From assembly GCA_019233755.1 (NCBI GenBank), contig JAFAMD010000013.1, positions 62,001-126,000 of the forward strand: a stretch of DNA of 64,000 nt, given 5' to 3'. The position numbers and the translations under genes are program-made. The notes under the pieces were generated by a model that was given only the letters and a program-made list of their open reading frames with translations, was not told where the DNA came from and searched no databases. Positions 50,114 through 58,907 of this stretch are shown piece after piece. The DNA is from Acidobacteriaceae bacterium (GTDB lineage Bacteria; Acidobacteriota; Terriglobia; Bryobacterales; Bryobacteraceae). Within the stretch, counting starts at the first letter, position 1; each line of letters begins with the position of its first letter.

Positions 50114-51179
50114 TCATCTCCTTCAAGTAATGTTCAAGCTGCAGGGCGCGAGCAACGGGAGTGTGCTCCGCGAGCACGCGTCTCCGGGCGCCCGCAGCAA
50201 CGCGCAAACGCGCTGATTCGGGAAAATCGCGAAGATAGCGGAGTACGTCATCGGCGCTCTCCGCCACCAGCAATTCTTCACCGATCCTGAAGACTCTGTC
50301 CAGTCCTTCCCAGCAATCGCTTATCACGGGCACGCCACAGGCCCCAGCTTCAAACAGACGCACGCTCGGCGAATACCCAGCTTTCTTCATAGCTTCGCGA
50401 GTAATATTGAGAGTGAATCGCTGCGCTCCATAAAACGACGCGTGCTCCCGTGGCGATAGATGTATCGTCCGCTCTACGTTCGTGGGCCAGGAGATTGTCT
50501 CAGGATACTGAGGACCAGCTATAGCAAAGCGGCCTTTAGACCACTGTCGTGCCGGTGCAATAAACAGTGCGTCCAACGATGGTTGGCGATCTGCGCTGTA
50601 GGTTCCGAGGTAACCCAGGTCCCAATAGGTCGGTGTTCTGGGCGGATTGTATTTTTCCGGATCAACGGAGCAATAGAGCGCGCGAGCCATCGGCGAACCG
50701 TATCGACGCTCGATATTCCTCAAAGTAGGTCCGCCGGTGAAGGAAAGATACGCATGATATCGGCGAATCAGCTCGGGATTAATATATTCCGCGTTTCCTG
50801 CTTCCAAGCGGGCCAAAGTAACCGGAGTGTCGATATCGTAAAAGACGCATTTTCCGAGTGCCACGGAGGTGGCCCACTCGCCGATTCGGATGCCATCCGG
50901 AACATACGACCCGACGATCACGAGCGCTGCGTGGCTTACAACGCACTCAAAGCGAGCTATCAGTTCTTCGACACTCTCATAAATCACCGTAGTAGCGCCG
51001 TCAGGGTGCGGCTCATCGCGATTCTCGGCGTACCATGGGGCGTCGCGTTCCAGAAACAGGATGCGATAACCTCGCAAGGCCAGTCCCCGGATCAAAGCTC
51101 GCCAGGTCGTCGCGTGGCCGTTCCCCCAGGAGGACGTCACAGTTAAGCCGAGAATGACGATATCGAAAGGCGCTGTCAT
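49932..51179 (-). CDS. CgeB-family glycosyltransferase (copy 2)
   Basis: A GT-B protein of 415 residues with the CgeB pattern: ILGLTVTSSWGNGHATTWRA, FYDIDTPVTLARLEAGN, AQRFTLNITREAMKKAGYSP, SVRLFEAGACGVPVISDCWE. Conserved sequence ends near ALQLEHYLKEMNEH, about 60 codons before the stop. The remaining codons overlap the phosphatase gene and look like an out-of-frame run-on; one frame back, a TGA overlaps the phosphatase ATG. A late frameshift or sequencing error is likely. Closest relative in the window is copy 1. Confidence 0.85.
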   Translation of the reverse strand: MTAPFDIVILGLTVTSSWGNGHATTWRALIRGLALRGYRILFLERDAPWYAENRDEPHPDGATTVIYESVEELIARFECVVSHAALVIVGSYVPDGIRIGEWATSVALGKCVFYDIDTPVTLARLEAGNAEYINPELIRRYHAYLSFTGGPTLRNIERRYGSPMARALYCSVDPEKYNPPRTPTYWDLGYLGTYSADRQPSLDALFIAPARQWSKGRFAIAGPQYPETISWPTNVERTIHLSPREHASFYGAQRFTLNITREAMKKAGYSPSVRLFEAGACGVPVISDCWEGLDRVFRIGEELLVAESADDVLRYLRDFPESARLRVAAGARRRVLAEHTPVARALQLEHYLKEMNEHVSPGATWRDGCSGNIARGLETRLPSERDGKRAGAAACAVSLPGADRSNLHEPTRTCR

Positions 51180-52267
51180 ACACCCATTTCCACGCCCACG
51201 GCCACAGAGATATCGAGAACAGCGTCGATCTGTTCAGCACGATGAGCATATGTGTGCTCCGCGAGCGCGCGCCGGTGTGCCGCCGCTCCAATCTTCCTGG
51301 CTTCATCGACAGTGAGCCTGCGCATCCATTCGACTACTTCTTCGCCATCTGATGCCACGAGAATCTCCTCGTCGGGTTCGAAAAACATGCCGATGCCTTC
51401 CCATGCATCCGTGATCATGCACGCTGCCGCGCCGGCGGCTTCGAACACCCGAGTAGCCGGAGAAAACCCGTACCTCGCCATGCTTTCGCGGGTGACGTTC
51501 AGCACAGCTCGCGGGGTTGAGTTGAACGCGTTATGATCGCGCGTGTACACGTGATCGTAGTACTTGATATTCGAACTCTTTCGCTTATCATTCCATCCTG
51601 AACCTCCGAGCAGAAAACGAAGCTCGGGCAGTTGTTCCGCTGGTTTAAGAAAGAACTCCTCCACGCGCGTTTCGCGATCCGGGAGCCGGTTTCCTAAGAA
51701 TCCAAGGTCGCCTGAGTAGCGCTTGTCGGCCGCAACGGGAAAATGGGTGTGGGGATCCAGGGCGTTATAGATGGGGACGCACTGGCGGGCTCCAAGGGCG
51801 CGATAAGCCCGAATCACAGGATCTCCTCCCCCATACGTAAAGACCGCGTCATAACCCGGAATCAAAGCGGCAAATGGATCAGCCGAGTTGTGGAATAGAC
51901 GATCGAGCGTTGCGGGGGCATCCACGTCCCAAAACACGACCAGGTTGGACGCGCTCTTGAAAGCCAACACAGCCTTTTCTAACAGCTCATCGAACATGCC
52001 GATTCCACTTGCCTTAACAATCAGATCCGCGCCGCGCGCGCTGTCGACGGCCCGAAGCGCGGCATTGGGTTCAGCCGGATACACAACGACTTGTGCCCAG
52101 GCAGGGTCGGCGATATCACGATGCTGCTGCCGCTGCCAGGCGTCCGGCTCGTAAAACGCTACGTTGTGTCCACGGTCGTGCATCGAGCGCACAATTCCGC
52201 GATAGTATGTCGCTGCACCATTCCAATAGGCCGATACAAGGCTGGAGCCAAAAAAAGCGATGTCCAT
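51176..52267 (-). CDS. CgeB-family glycosyltransferase (copy 3)
   Basis: A 363-residue GT-B protein. N-terminal IAFFGSSLVSAYWNGAATYY, VVFWDVDAPATLDRLFHN, LGFLGNRLPDRETRVEEFF, AVLNVTRESMARYGFSP, TRVFEAAGAAACMITDAWEG. The WNGAAT signature corresponds to WGNGHAT in copies 1 and 2. Its stop overlaps the start of copy 2 (ATGA). Predicted cytoplasmic sugar transferase; donor and acceptor unknown. Confidence 0.87.
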   Translation of the reverse strand: MDIAFFGSSLVSAYWNGAATYYRGIVRSMHDRGHNVAFYEPDAWQRQQHRDIADPAWAQVVVYPAEPNAALRAVDSARGADLIVKASGIGMFDELLEKAVLAFKSASNLVVFWDVDAPATLDRLFHNSADPFAALIPGYDAVFTYGGGDPVIRAYRALGARQCVPIYNALDPHTHFPVAADKRYSGDLGFLGNRLPDRETRVEEFFLKPAEQLPELRFLLGGSGWNDKRKSSNIKYYDHVYTRDHNAFNSTPRAVLNVTRESMARYGFSPATRVFEAAGAAACMITDAWEGIGMFFEPDEEILVASDGEEVVEWMRRLTVDEARKIGAAAHRRALAEHTYAHRAEQIDAVLDISVAVGVEMGV

Positions 52268-52268
52268 T

Positions 52269-53381
52269 CTATGTTTTCCCTTCCGGCACGCTCATTGCCA
52301 CCGGCGATCCGATAAAGGAAAATAATTCGTCCACGCGATGAGCGCACGTGTGCCGGCTGCGAATCGTTTGAAGCGCGTGTGTGATGAGCCGGCTGCGAAT
52401 TAGTGGTTGCTTTAGCAGAAGTTTGAGATGTGAGATCATCTCCTTGCCATTCCGCGCAAACAGAAAATCTTCGCCCGGGCTGAACATGCGCTCCGAATCC
52501 TTCCAGGGCGCCGAGATCAACGGAATGCCGCACGCCATGGCCTCAAAAGGGCGAATGGTCGGAATGCCGGGAAGCGCTTCCACATAATGGTGGCGCGGAA
52601 CATGCAGCGTCAGTTGGTATCGGGCGAAAACCTCCGGGACCTTATGATTCGGTAGCCACCCTCCATATTCAATTCCGGCTTCGGCAAGTTCGCGCAATGC
52701 TTCTTGGGGGTACCGAACGCCATAAACGCGAGCGCGTAATCGCAAGCTTCTTACCGGCTCGATCAGAAACTCGCGCAAGGTGTCTGCACGTTCGCCATCG
52801 CCCCAGTTGCCAATCCACACCAGGTCGCCGACTTTCTCAATCGAGGGCAATGGGCGGAAAACCCGTATGTCGGCCGCTTCGTGCCACGTCCAAGCGTGGA
52901 GCCCCCATCCGAGGGCCCGATAAGCATTGCGAATCGCCGTGCCATAGGCAAGCACGCCATCGAAGCAGCTCAAGTCATATGCGGCAATACCTTCTCGATC
53001 GCTCAGGCTGCGGTGATGCGTGTCATGGAAGAAAAGTTGATAATCGCGGCCAGCCCTATGCCGTCCGATGCGGGCGACCAGTTCCGGTGGATTCCACTCA
53101 TGCACCATGACCACATCCGCGCCCCAAAGAGCTTGGTTGAGATCGAGAGTTCGATCGTCGTAAAGAGCGCTGCGCAATTGCGGAAACGCCTTGTGGAAAT
53201 TCTCGATCGCGCCTTGCCCGTGCTCCCGCAGAAGGTTTTGTCGGCTCCACCCGCTTTCCGGCTCAAAGATGGCCAGCTCGTGACCTCGGCTGAGCAGTTC
53301 CGACGCGATGCCGCGCAAAAAGTGCGCATTGCCATTATTCCAATCCGACACGAGTGAATGTGTGAAGATTACGAAGCGCAA
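52269..53381 (-). CDS. CgeB-family glycosyltransferase (copy 4)
   Basis: A 370-residue GT-B protein starting MRFVIFTHSLVSDWNNGNAH and continuing FLRGIASELLSRGHELAIFE. C-terminal PTIRPFEAMACGIPLISAPW and FSPGEDFLFARNGKEM. More diverged than copies 1-3, but the N-terminal WNNGNAH and the C-terminal donor loop are in place. The start lies 13 nt inside the upstream GT4 gene; 1 bp separates its stop from copy 3. Confidence 0.86.
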   Translation of the reverse strand: MRFVIFTHSLVSDWNNGNAHFLRGIASELLSRGHELAIFEPESGWSRQNLLREHGQGAIENFHKAFPQLRSALYDDRTLDLNQALWGADVVMVHEWNPPELVARIGRHRAGRDYQLFFHDTHHRSLSDREGIAAYDLSCFDGVLAYGTAIRNAYRALGWGLHAWTWHEAADIRVFRPLPSIEKVGDLVWIGNWGDGERADTLREFLIEPVRSLRLRARVYGVRYPQEALRELAEAGIEYGGWLPNHKVPEVFARYQLTLHVPRHHYVEALPGIPTIRPFEAMACGIPLISAPWKDSERMFSPGEDFLFARNGKEMISHLKLLLKQPLIRSRLITHALQTIRSRHTCAHRVDELFSFIGSPVAMSVPEGKT

Positions 53382-54493
53382 GCATGCCTCCTCGTGTGGC
53401 GCCCGTGCTTTGCAAGTGCAGATTGATAGGCACAGAGATATTCCGTGACCATCCGCGACTCCGTGAATTCAGATGCGCGGCTCAGAGCGCGCCTCGACAT
53501 TTTCGCGCGATAGATCGAGTCGTGCATGAGTCGCTGCAACACCGTTTTGAGAGCGTCTGCATCATTCGGAGCGACAAAGGCCGCGGCATCCTGCCAGATC
53601 TCACGCAGACTAGCGATATCGCCTAACACCAGTGCGCATCCCGACATCGCTGCTTCGAGAACAGACAGTCCAAAGGGCTCATAGCGCGCTGGCGACACAT
53701 AGATCGCCGCACGCGCATACCATTCGGACAATTCCACCGGGCTCAAATGTCCCAGTAAACGGCAACCAGGCAGCACTGTTTCGTCTCCGTTGGGACTCCG
53801 CGGATCTCCTGCCAAAAAGACAGGCCAGGATAGCTGCGGCGCGAGACCTGCGAGTATCTTCGCGTTCTTTGCCTCGTCCCAAAGCCGCCCGACACTTAGA
53901 ATCAAAGGCTTCTTTTCCTGAATCCGGAATCCTCCCGGCCTGCGTCCGTTGTAGATAGCAAAACCACTCTCGATCTCAATTGCATAGTGTTTGCCGATCG
54001 CAGCTAGCGCGACATGGGAAGGCGCCGTAATAATAGTTGCCGATTTGAGGGAGGATTCCACTACCTGCTGGTAATGGCGCCACTCTGGCGGAAGCGGCGA
54101 CTGCTTTACTGCCGCCCACCAGGATGCGACGCAGGAATGCACGGTCGTCACAACGGGTATCTTCCAAGGAAGATCGCCATGGCACAGAGTATTCATGTGA
54201 ATTAAATCAGGGCGTTCCGTCAATGCAACCCCGGTTAACCACTGTCCCGCTCTCTTTATGTCCGGCCACGGCGCCTCCATCCATTCGAGCTTCGAGCTAT
54301 GGTGGATCCATGTCAGCCCGGTCATAGCGCGAGCTGAGCGTATTTGAAAATCGGCAGCGGACGGTCCGAAAGTCGCAAGACAAACCTCCAGCCCCCGCCT
54401 AATCAAGCCCTCGGCCAATTCCAACGTGAACGTCCACACTCCCCCTACCGTGTCTCCTGTGAGCAGAATGCGCTTGAGTCGCCGGTAGGCCAT
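53369..54493 (-). CDS. Family 4 glycosyltransferase
   Basis: A retaining GT-B enzyme of 374 residues. N-terminal RILLTGDTVGGVWTFTLELA with EGLIRRGLEVCLATFGPS, LIHMNTLCHG, LILSVGRLWDEAKNAKILAG, and donor motif EPFGLSVLEAAMSGCALVLG. It is the glycogen/sucrose-synthase-like GT4 subtype. It follows the radical SAM gene by 7 bp in the operon. Confidence 0.9.
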   Translation of the reverse strand: MAYRRLKRILLTGDTVGGVWTFTLELAEGLIRRGLEVCLATFGPSAADFQIRSARAMTGLTWIHHSSKLEWMEAPWPDIKRAGQWLTGVALTERPDLIHMNTLCHGDLPWKIPVVTTVHSCVASWWAAVKQSPLPPEWRHYQQVVESSLKSATIITAPSHVALAAIGKHYAIEIESGFAIYNGRRPGGFRIQEKKPLILSVGRLWDEAKNAKILAGLAPQLSWPVFLAGDPRSPNGDETVLPGCRLLGHLSPVELSEWYARAAIYVSPARYEPFGLSVLEAAMSGCALVLGDIASLREIWQDAAAFVAPNDADALKTVLQRLMHDSIYRAKMSRRALSRASEFTESRMVTEYLCAYQSALAKHGRHTRRHACAS

Positions 54494-54500
54494 CGAGTTA

Positions 54501-55775
54501 TTAGCGAGCCTCCAGTTGAACTAACGGTGCGGGGCGCTGCTCTTGAATGTCACTGAATTCGTCAAACTGATTCAGGTAAAACTCGTGTGCACGCTCCCAG
54601 GCATTATCATCGGGTCGGCCCCAGCGTTGGGTGTAGTCGGGAGAGCCTGGGTAAGGGAACAGCGGTACAGGCTTGTTGGCCCAAACGCCATGTTCTTGGA
54701 GGCTTTGCCGCCAAGCTTCTACCTCTTCAGGCTCATCGGCTTGGCAGTCCAAAAGGTTTGCCTGGACGAAGGGCACGCGCTTCCTCGCATAGAGCAACCG
54801 TTCCGTGATCTCACTCGTCGAGAGCTTGCATTTTTTCTGCAGCAGATCGCGACCAGCCGGGGTAATGCTTTCCACGCCAGCTTCGATAGATACACAGCCC
54901 GCTTTCCCGAGCAGATCGATCATCTCGTGAGTCCAAAGGTCGATTCGCGTCTGAATGCCAAACTTGATTCGGCGCGCGTCAATCATCTCCAAGACCGGCC
55001 GATAGGCGAGGAAAATTTCATCGATGAAGTACACGTACTCGATCCCCGCGGCGACGAGCCCATCAAGCTCACGTGCCACTGTCTCAATCGGCCTCCGCCT
55101 GAACGCATTGCGGAAGTTATCTTTCGCACAGAACGTGCAGTGATAAGGGCATCCGCGGGATGTTTCTATTTCTGCGCCCGGTCCCACAGGCGAGGCGTCG
55201 AAACGATGATGATGGTGGGAATGCCGTGCGATAGTCTTCGAATCCCAATGAACGTCCGGCAGTTCATTCATGTTTGAGGCATGCGGATCACCCTGTACGC
55301 GCACGCCACTCTCTGATCTGTAACAAATGGACGCTGTAGCTGACCAATCGTCGGCGAGCTTGGGCAGAATCTCCTCGCATTCACCTATCACCACCACATC
55401 GGCGCCGAGTTTCCTCAATGCGGCAGTTGGTGTGGTCGAGCCATGAGGGCCCACACCAACTAACTTGCAGGGCAGATCGTGCAGCACATTCATGACTTGT
55501 CGAGGCACACGCAACTCAGGCGGAGCGCACCGCCAAAACAAATAACTAGGCGCGGTCGTAACCACGGCAAAATCGGAATCGAATTCACTAACGCTTGCGC
55601 GAATTTGCTCTAGTGTCAGGTCGTTGAGATGAGCATCCACGATTTGAGCCTCGTGACCAGCCCGTTCAAGCAGCACGCGAGAGTAGCCCAACTCCAATGG
55701 AAGGTGAGGTTCACGGCAACCGAAGTAAATGCTGCGATCGAAGTCCCACCGAGGATTAATGAGCGAGAACCGCAC
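54501..55775 (-). CDS. B12-binding radical SAM protein
   Basis: A 424-residue enzyme from a GTG at 55775, chosen because GAGAGGAG precedes it and homology starts there (RFSLINPRWDFDRSIYFGCR). Residues 1-150 form a cobalamin-binding domain (LPLELGYSRVLLERAGHEAQ). The radical SAM domain has the 4Fe-4S triad CPYHCTFC near residue 205, and the barrel strands GIEYVYFIDEIFLAYRP and CVSIEAGVESITPAGRDLL. Such enzymes often methylate unactivated carbons or rearrange sugars. I recall this type as the signature protein (TIGR04295) of the rhizo-twelve system; to be verified. Confidence 0.9.
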   Translation of the reverse strand: MRFSLINPRWDFDRSIYFGCREPHLPLELGYSRVLLERAGHEAQIVDAHLNDLTLEQIRASVSEFDSDFAVVTTAPSYLFWRCAPPELRVPRQVMNVLHDLPCKLVGVGPHGSTTPTAALRKLGADVVVIGECEEILPKLADDWSATASICYRSESGVRVQGDPHASNMNELPDVHWDSKTIARHSHHHHRFDASPVGPGAEIETSRGCPYHCTFCAKDNFRNAFRRRPIETVARELDGLVAAGIEYVYFIDEIFLAYRPVLEMIDARRIKFGIQTRIDLWTHEMIDLLGKAGCVSIEAGVESITPAGRDLLQKKCKLSTSEITERLLYARKRVPFVQANLLDCQADEPEEVEAWRQSLQEHGVWANKPVPLFPYPGSPDYTQRWGRPDDNAWERAHEFYLNQFDEFSDIQEQRPAPLVQLEAR

Positions 55776-57789
55776 GATGGACTCCTCTCTCTGTTTGGCG
55801 CATATTGGGTCTGTACGATTCGACCAGCCAGTCATACAGCCGCTGCACTCCTTCACGGACGCTTACTCTTGCAGCCCAGCCTGTCGCCGCCTTAAACTTT
55901 CGAGTATCTGATACGTAGTAGCGCTGATCGCCAATCCGCCAATCGTCCTTCCGTACTTCCGGCATGCGATTTTGCAGAGTCCCGATTAAATCCAGCAGTT
56001 CCGTAAGACTGATTGTGTTTCCTAATCCGCCGCCAATGTTGAAGGCCTGGCCGGATAGCGTGTGACTGTTTGCCTGAGCCAGCAGGAACGCGTCCACCAG
56101 ATCGTCCACGAATAAAACATCGCGAACCTGCAGGCCGTCGCCGCAAATGGTAATTGGTTCGCCTTTGATTGCCTGTATCAGAAAATGCGCGATCCAGCCC
56201 TGATCTTCCGTGCCCATTTGATGGAGCCCGTAGATGCAGCTCATACGGAACACAATGGCAGGAATGTTGAAGGTACGCGCATAGTCGAGAACGTATTGAT
56301 CAGCCGCGCCTTTTGAGCAGCCGTATGGACTATGAAAATCGAGCGGCCTTTCTTCGTTGATACCCGTCCGCAGGGCTGCGTCAAACGGCTGATACCGCGT
56401 CGAATTTCTTTGCAGACAGAGATCCGAAAGCGCGCCGTAAACTTTATTAGTCGAAGTGAAAACCAGCGGCGGCGGGTTATTCATTCCTCTAATGACCTCC
56501 AGCAGATTCAGAGTGCCGCCTATGTTTATCTCGTAGTCATCCCGCGGCTTTAAGAGGCTTGTCGTCACCGCTACCTGCGCGGCAAAATGAAAGACTCTGC
56601 CTGCAGAGAGCACTGCGGATTTGAGTCCGGCGGCGTCGCGTACATCTCCGACTTCCATGCGCACCTTGTTGCCGTGTTTCTCGCGGAGCCACGTTACGTT
56701 GCAACCCACGCCTTGCCTCGACAGGTTGTCATAGAGCGTGACCTCGCAGCCTTCCGTAAGTAAGCGATCGGCCAAGTTGGTGCCAATAAAACCTGCGCCG
56801 CCCGTGATCAAAACACGCGTTTCGCTTCCGCCGGACTGTGGCCGTACAAACCGTGCAGACTCCTTCACCGATTTCAGTCCACCCTCTGACCAAAGCCGGA
56901 ACAGTAACTTGGGACTTGAATCCGCGTGGAGAAGCCCATAGTGGTAGTCACGTTCATCAGAATGGAGGGAGTCAGGACTCCCCGTTATGGCCGGTTTGTC
57001 GAAAACTTCCTGCCAGTACACTCGCTCTACTGGAGCATTCATAGCGTCAGCAAAGGCCCACACTTGAGCCTTCTCGTTCCCTCGCCATGTGGAGAAGCCC
57101 GTTTGCGTGATCCAAATCTCAGGATTCGCGCCAAGCCGATCCAGGCATCTCCGCACATCCCCGACTTCCTGTTCCCAGCCGCGCCAGCCGAACTCCGGGC
57201 TGCTCGGAAACCCGTGTACACCGACAGCATCGATGTGGGAGAGTACGCCACGCTCGCACATTAAGTCGAACCATTGCGGATTGGAGGGCCATAGACCGGG
57301 AAGAACCGCCCTTTTGCCTCGCTTGCGAATCCAATAGGCGGCGCCGCCGATCATCTCGCTGAAGATTCGCCAGCCTGGATCCATGCGCGAATCCCATTCA
57401 TCGGGATGATTTGGATGGTTCCACAGCTCCAGCCATTCAAACAGACCGCCGAAGCGCGTGATCATCACATCGATGAAGTCGGCGTAGGCCTTGGGAGTCC
57501 GTGGGGGCGAGGAGAACTTCGGCGCCATCCCGAGTGACGGCGGCGTGTAAAGAAAGCAGGGTAGAACGTTGACGTCAGCAGCGAGCCGAGGGAGCAGCCA
57601 AGCGTACCAACCGTCCCCCTCAGATGTGTACCAATCCGCCCAGCATATGCCGGTACGCATCTCACGCACCCCCAGGGTACGTACTTTTGCGAGGACGTTC
57701 TCCACTCGTTGATATTCCCCAGGCCGGAACCACTCCACTAGACCTGGCCGCGGGCCGCTCCCTTGATCTGTTTTGTTGCGGGCTCTCAT
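55756..57789 (-). CDS. Fusion: inactive GH39-like barrel + CDP-paratose-2-epimerase-like SDR
   Basis: A 677-residue protein. Residues 20-305 are a TIM barrel related to the permuted protein at 47848-48735, but the acid/base Glu is His125 (ELWNHPNHP) and the nucleophile is Gln229 (IWITQTGFS), so it should not hydrolyse glycosides. Residues 325-665 are an extended SDR: VLITGGAGFIGTNLADRL, DNLSRQGVGCNV, TSTNKVYG, SPYGCSKGAADQYVLDYAR and QGWIAHF, as in CDP-paratose 2-epimerases. The barrel may bind the glycan while the SDR supplies a nucleotide sugar. Start overlaps the preceding epimerase gene by 4 nt; its end overlaps the radical SAM start by 20 nt. Confidence 0.87.
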   Translation of the reverse strand: MRARNKTDQGSGPRPGLVEWFRPGEYQRVENVLAKVRTLGVREMRTGICWADWYTSEGDGWYAWLLPRLAADVNVLPCFLYTPPSLGMAPKFSSPPRTPKAYADFIDVMITRFGGLFEWLELWNHPNHPDEWDSRMDPGWRIFSEMIGGAAYWIRKRGKRAVLPGLWPSNPQWFDLMCERGVLSHIDAVGVHGFPSSPEFGWRGWEQEVGDVRRCLDRLGANPEIWITQTGFSTWRGNEKAQVWAFADAMNAPVERVYWQEVFDKPAITGSPDSLHSDERDYHYGLLHADSSPKLLFRLWSEGGLKSVKESARFVRPQSGGSETRVLITGGAGFIGTNLADRLLTEGCEVTLYDNLSRQGVGCNVTWLREKHGNKVRMEVGDVRDAAGLKSAVLSAGRVFHFAAQVAVTTSLLKPRDDYEINIGGTLNLLEVIRGMNNPPPLVFTSTNKVYGALSDLCLQRNSTRYQPFDAALRTGINEERPLDFHSPYGCSKGAADQYVLDYARTFNIPAIVFRMSCIYGLHQMGTEDQGWIAHFLIQAIKGEPITICGDGLQVRDVLFVDDLVDAFLLAQANSHTLSGQAFNIGGGLGNTISLTELLDLIGTLQNRMPEVRKDDWRIGDQRYYVSDTRKFKAATGWAARVSVREGVQRLYDWLVESYRPNMRQTERGVHRAVLAH

Positions 57790-58907
57790 ATCATCAAACC
57801 TCTGACAGCAAGCTCCTCACGTGCTTCAATAGCCCGATCCGATGCTTTCCGGCCTTCTAGCCATACTGCGAGATCATCTAAGCCCTGCTCGATCTCGATC
57901 GAGGGTCTCCACCCGAGAGCGCTTCTGGCGCGGGAAATATCGGCAAAACAATGCCGAATATCCCCGACCCGGTACTTGCCGGTGATTTCCGGTTCTAAGT
58001 CCCTTGATCCCAGGCACCGGATCGTTCTGCGTGCGATTTCCTCCACAGTCATCGCTTGGCCAGAAGAAATGTTGAAAGCCTCGCCATCAACGTGTTCTGA
58101 TTCGAGCGCTAGCCTGCATGCCGACGCCACATCGTAGACGCTCACAAAGTCTCTCTTCTGCCGGCCATCCTCATAGATCAAGGGAGCCCTTCCATTCAAA
58201 ACGCGTGCGGCAAAATTGCTCAGCACGCCGGTATAAGGATTCGAGAGCGCCTGATAAGGCCCATATGTGTTGAAAAAGCGCAGCGCGGCGGCGCGCATGC
58301 CATAAGCGCTTGAGAGCATCAGTGTCATCCTTTCCTGGTCGTATTTCGAAAGCGCATACACCGAAGCTAGTGCAGGAGTCTTATCTTCCGGAGTCGGAAC
58401 AGGAATCAGCGGTCTGCCTAGTCCATCTGTGATTTCCCATCTCGCTGCTCTTAACTGATCAAGAGTACGGGCAGGAGCAGCCTCAGGAATTCCATCCGCA
58501 TTCAGATAGAGACCTTCGCCATAGACACTCATGCTTGAGGCGACCACAACGGCTTCTACTGGCTTCGCGCTCAAGACTTGCATAAGCGTGGCTGTGCCGC
58601 CGTTGTTGACGCTGGTATATTCTTCAATCTGATACATGCTCTGACCCACGCCGACTAGGGCGACCAGGTGGATCACAGCATCGATTCCTCGCAATGCTCG
58701 AGAGAGCAACTGTGAATTGCGAATGTCGCCTATAACCAATTCAACCTCTGAATCAAGGTAGTCAGGCCTGCCTCCGATAGGACCGTGAACCTGAGGCACA
58801 AGAGCGTCGAGCACGCGAACACGGTAACCATGCTCCAGGAGCTCGTTTGAAACGTGAGCGCCTATGAAGCCAGCGCCACCCGTAATCAGTACGGATTTAT
58901 GTGACAT
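57786..58907 (-). CDS. NAD-dependent sugar epimerase/dehydratase
   Basis: A 373-residue extended SDR and first gene of the 13-gene reverse operon. Cofactor loop VLITGGAGFIGAHVSNELLE, GDIRNSQLLSRALRGIDAVI, SSMSVYGEGLYLNADG, catalytic YALSK, and FFNTYGPYQALSNPYTGVLS. Similar to dTDP-L-rhamnose/UDP-glucose epimerase-type enzymes, with an unusually long insert (residues about 130-180) before the active site. Substrate unknown. Confidence 0.87.
   Translation of the reverse strand: MSHKSVLITGGAGFIGAHVSNELLEHGYRVRVLDALVPQVHGPIGGRPDYLDSEVELVIGDIRNSQLLSRALRGIDAVIHLVALVGVGQSMYQIEEYTSVNNGGTATLMQVLSAKPVEAVVVASSMSVYGEGLYLNADGIPEAAPARTLDQLRAARWEITDGLGRPLIPVPTPEDKTPALASVYALSKYDQERMTLMLSSAYGMRAAALRFFNTYGPYQALSNPYTGVLSNFAARVLNGRAPLIYEDGRQKRDFVSVYDVASACRLALESEHVDGEAFNISSGQAMTVEEIARRTIRCLGSRDLEPEITGKYRVGDIRHCFADISRARSALGWRPSIEIEQGLDDLAVWLEGRKASDRAIEAREELAVRGLMI

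Noticed and set aside
49151-50290. Forward open frame of 379 codons across the methyltransferase, phosphatase and CgeB genes
   Set aside because: Antisense to three genes with clear motifs; the frame has no recognisable domain.
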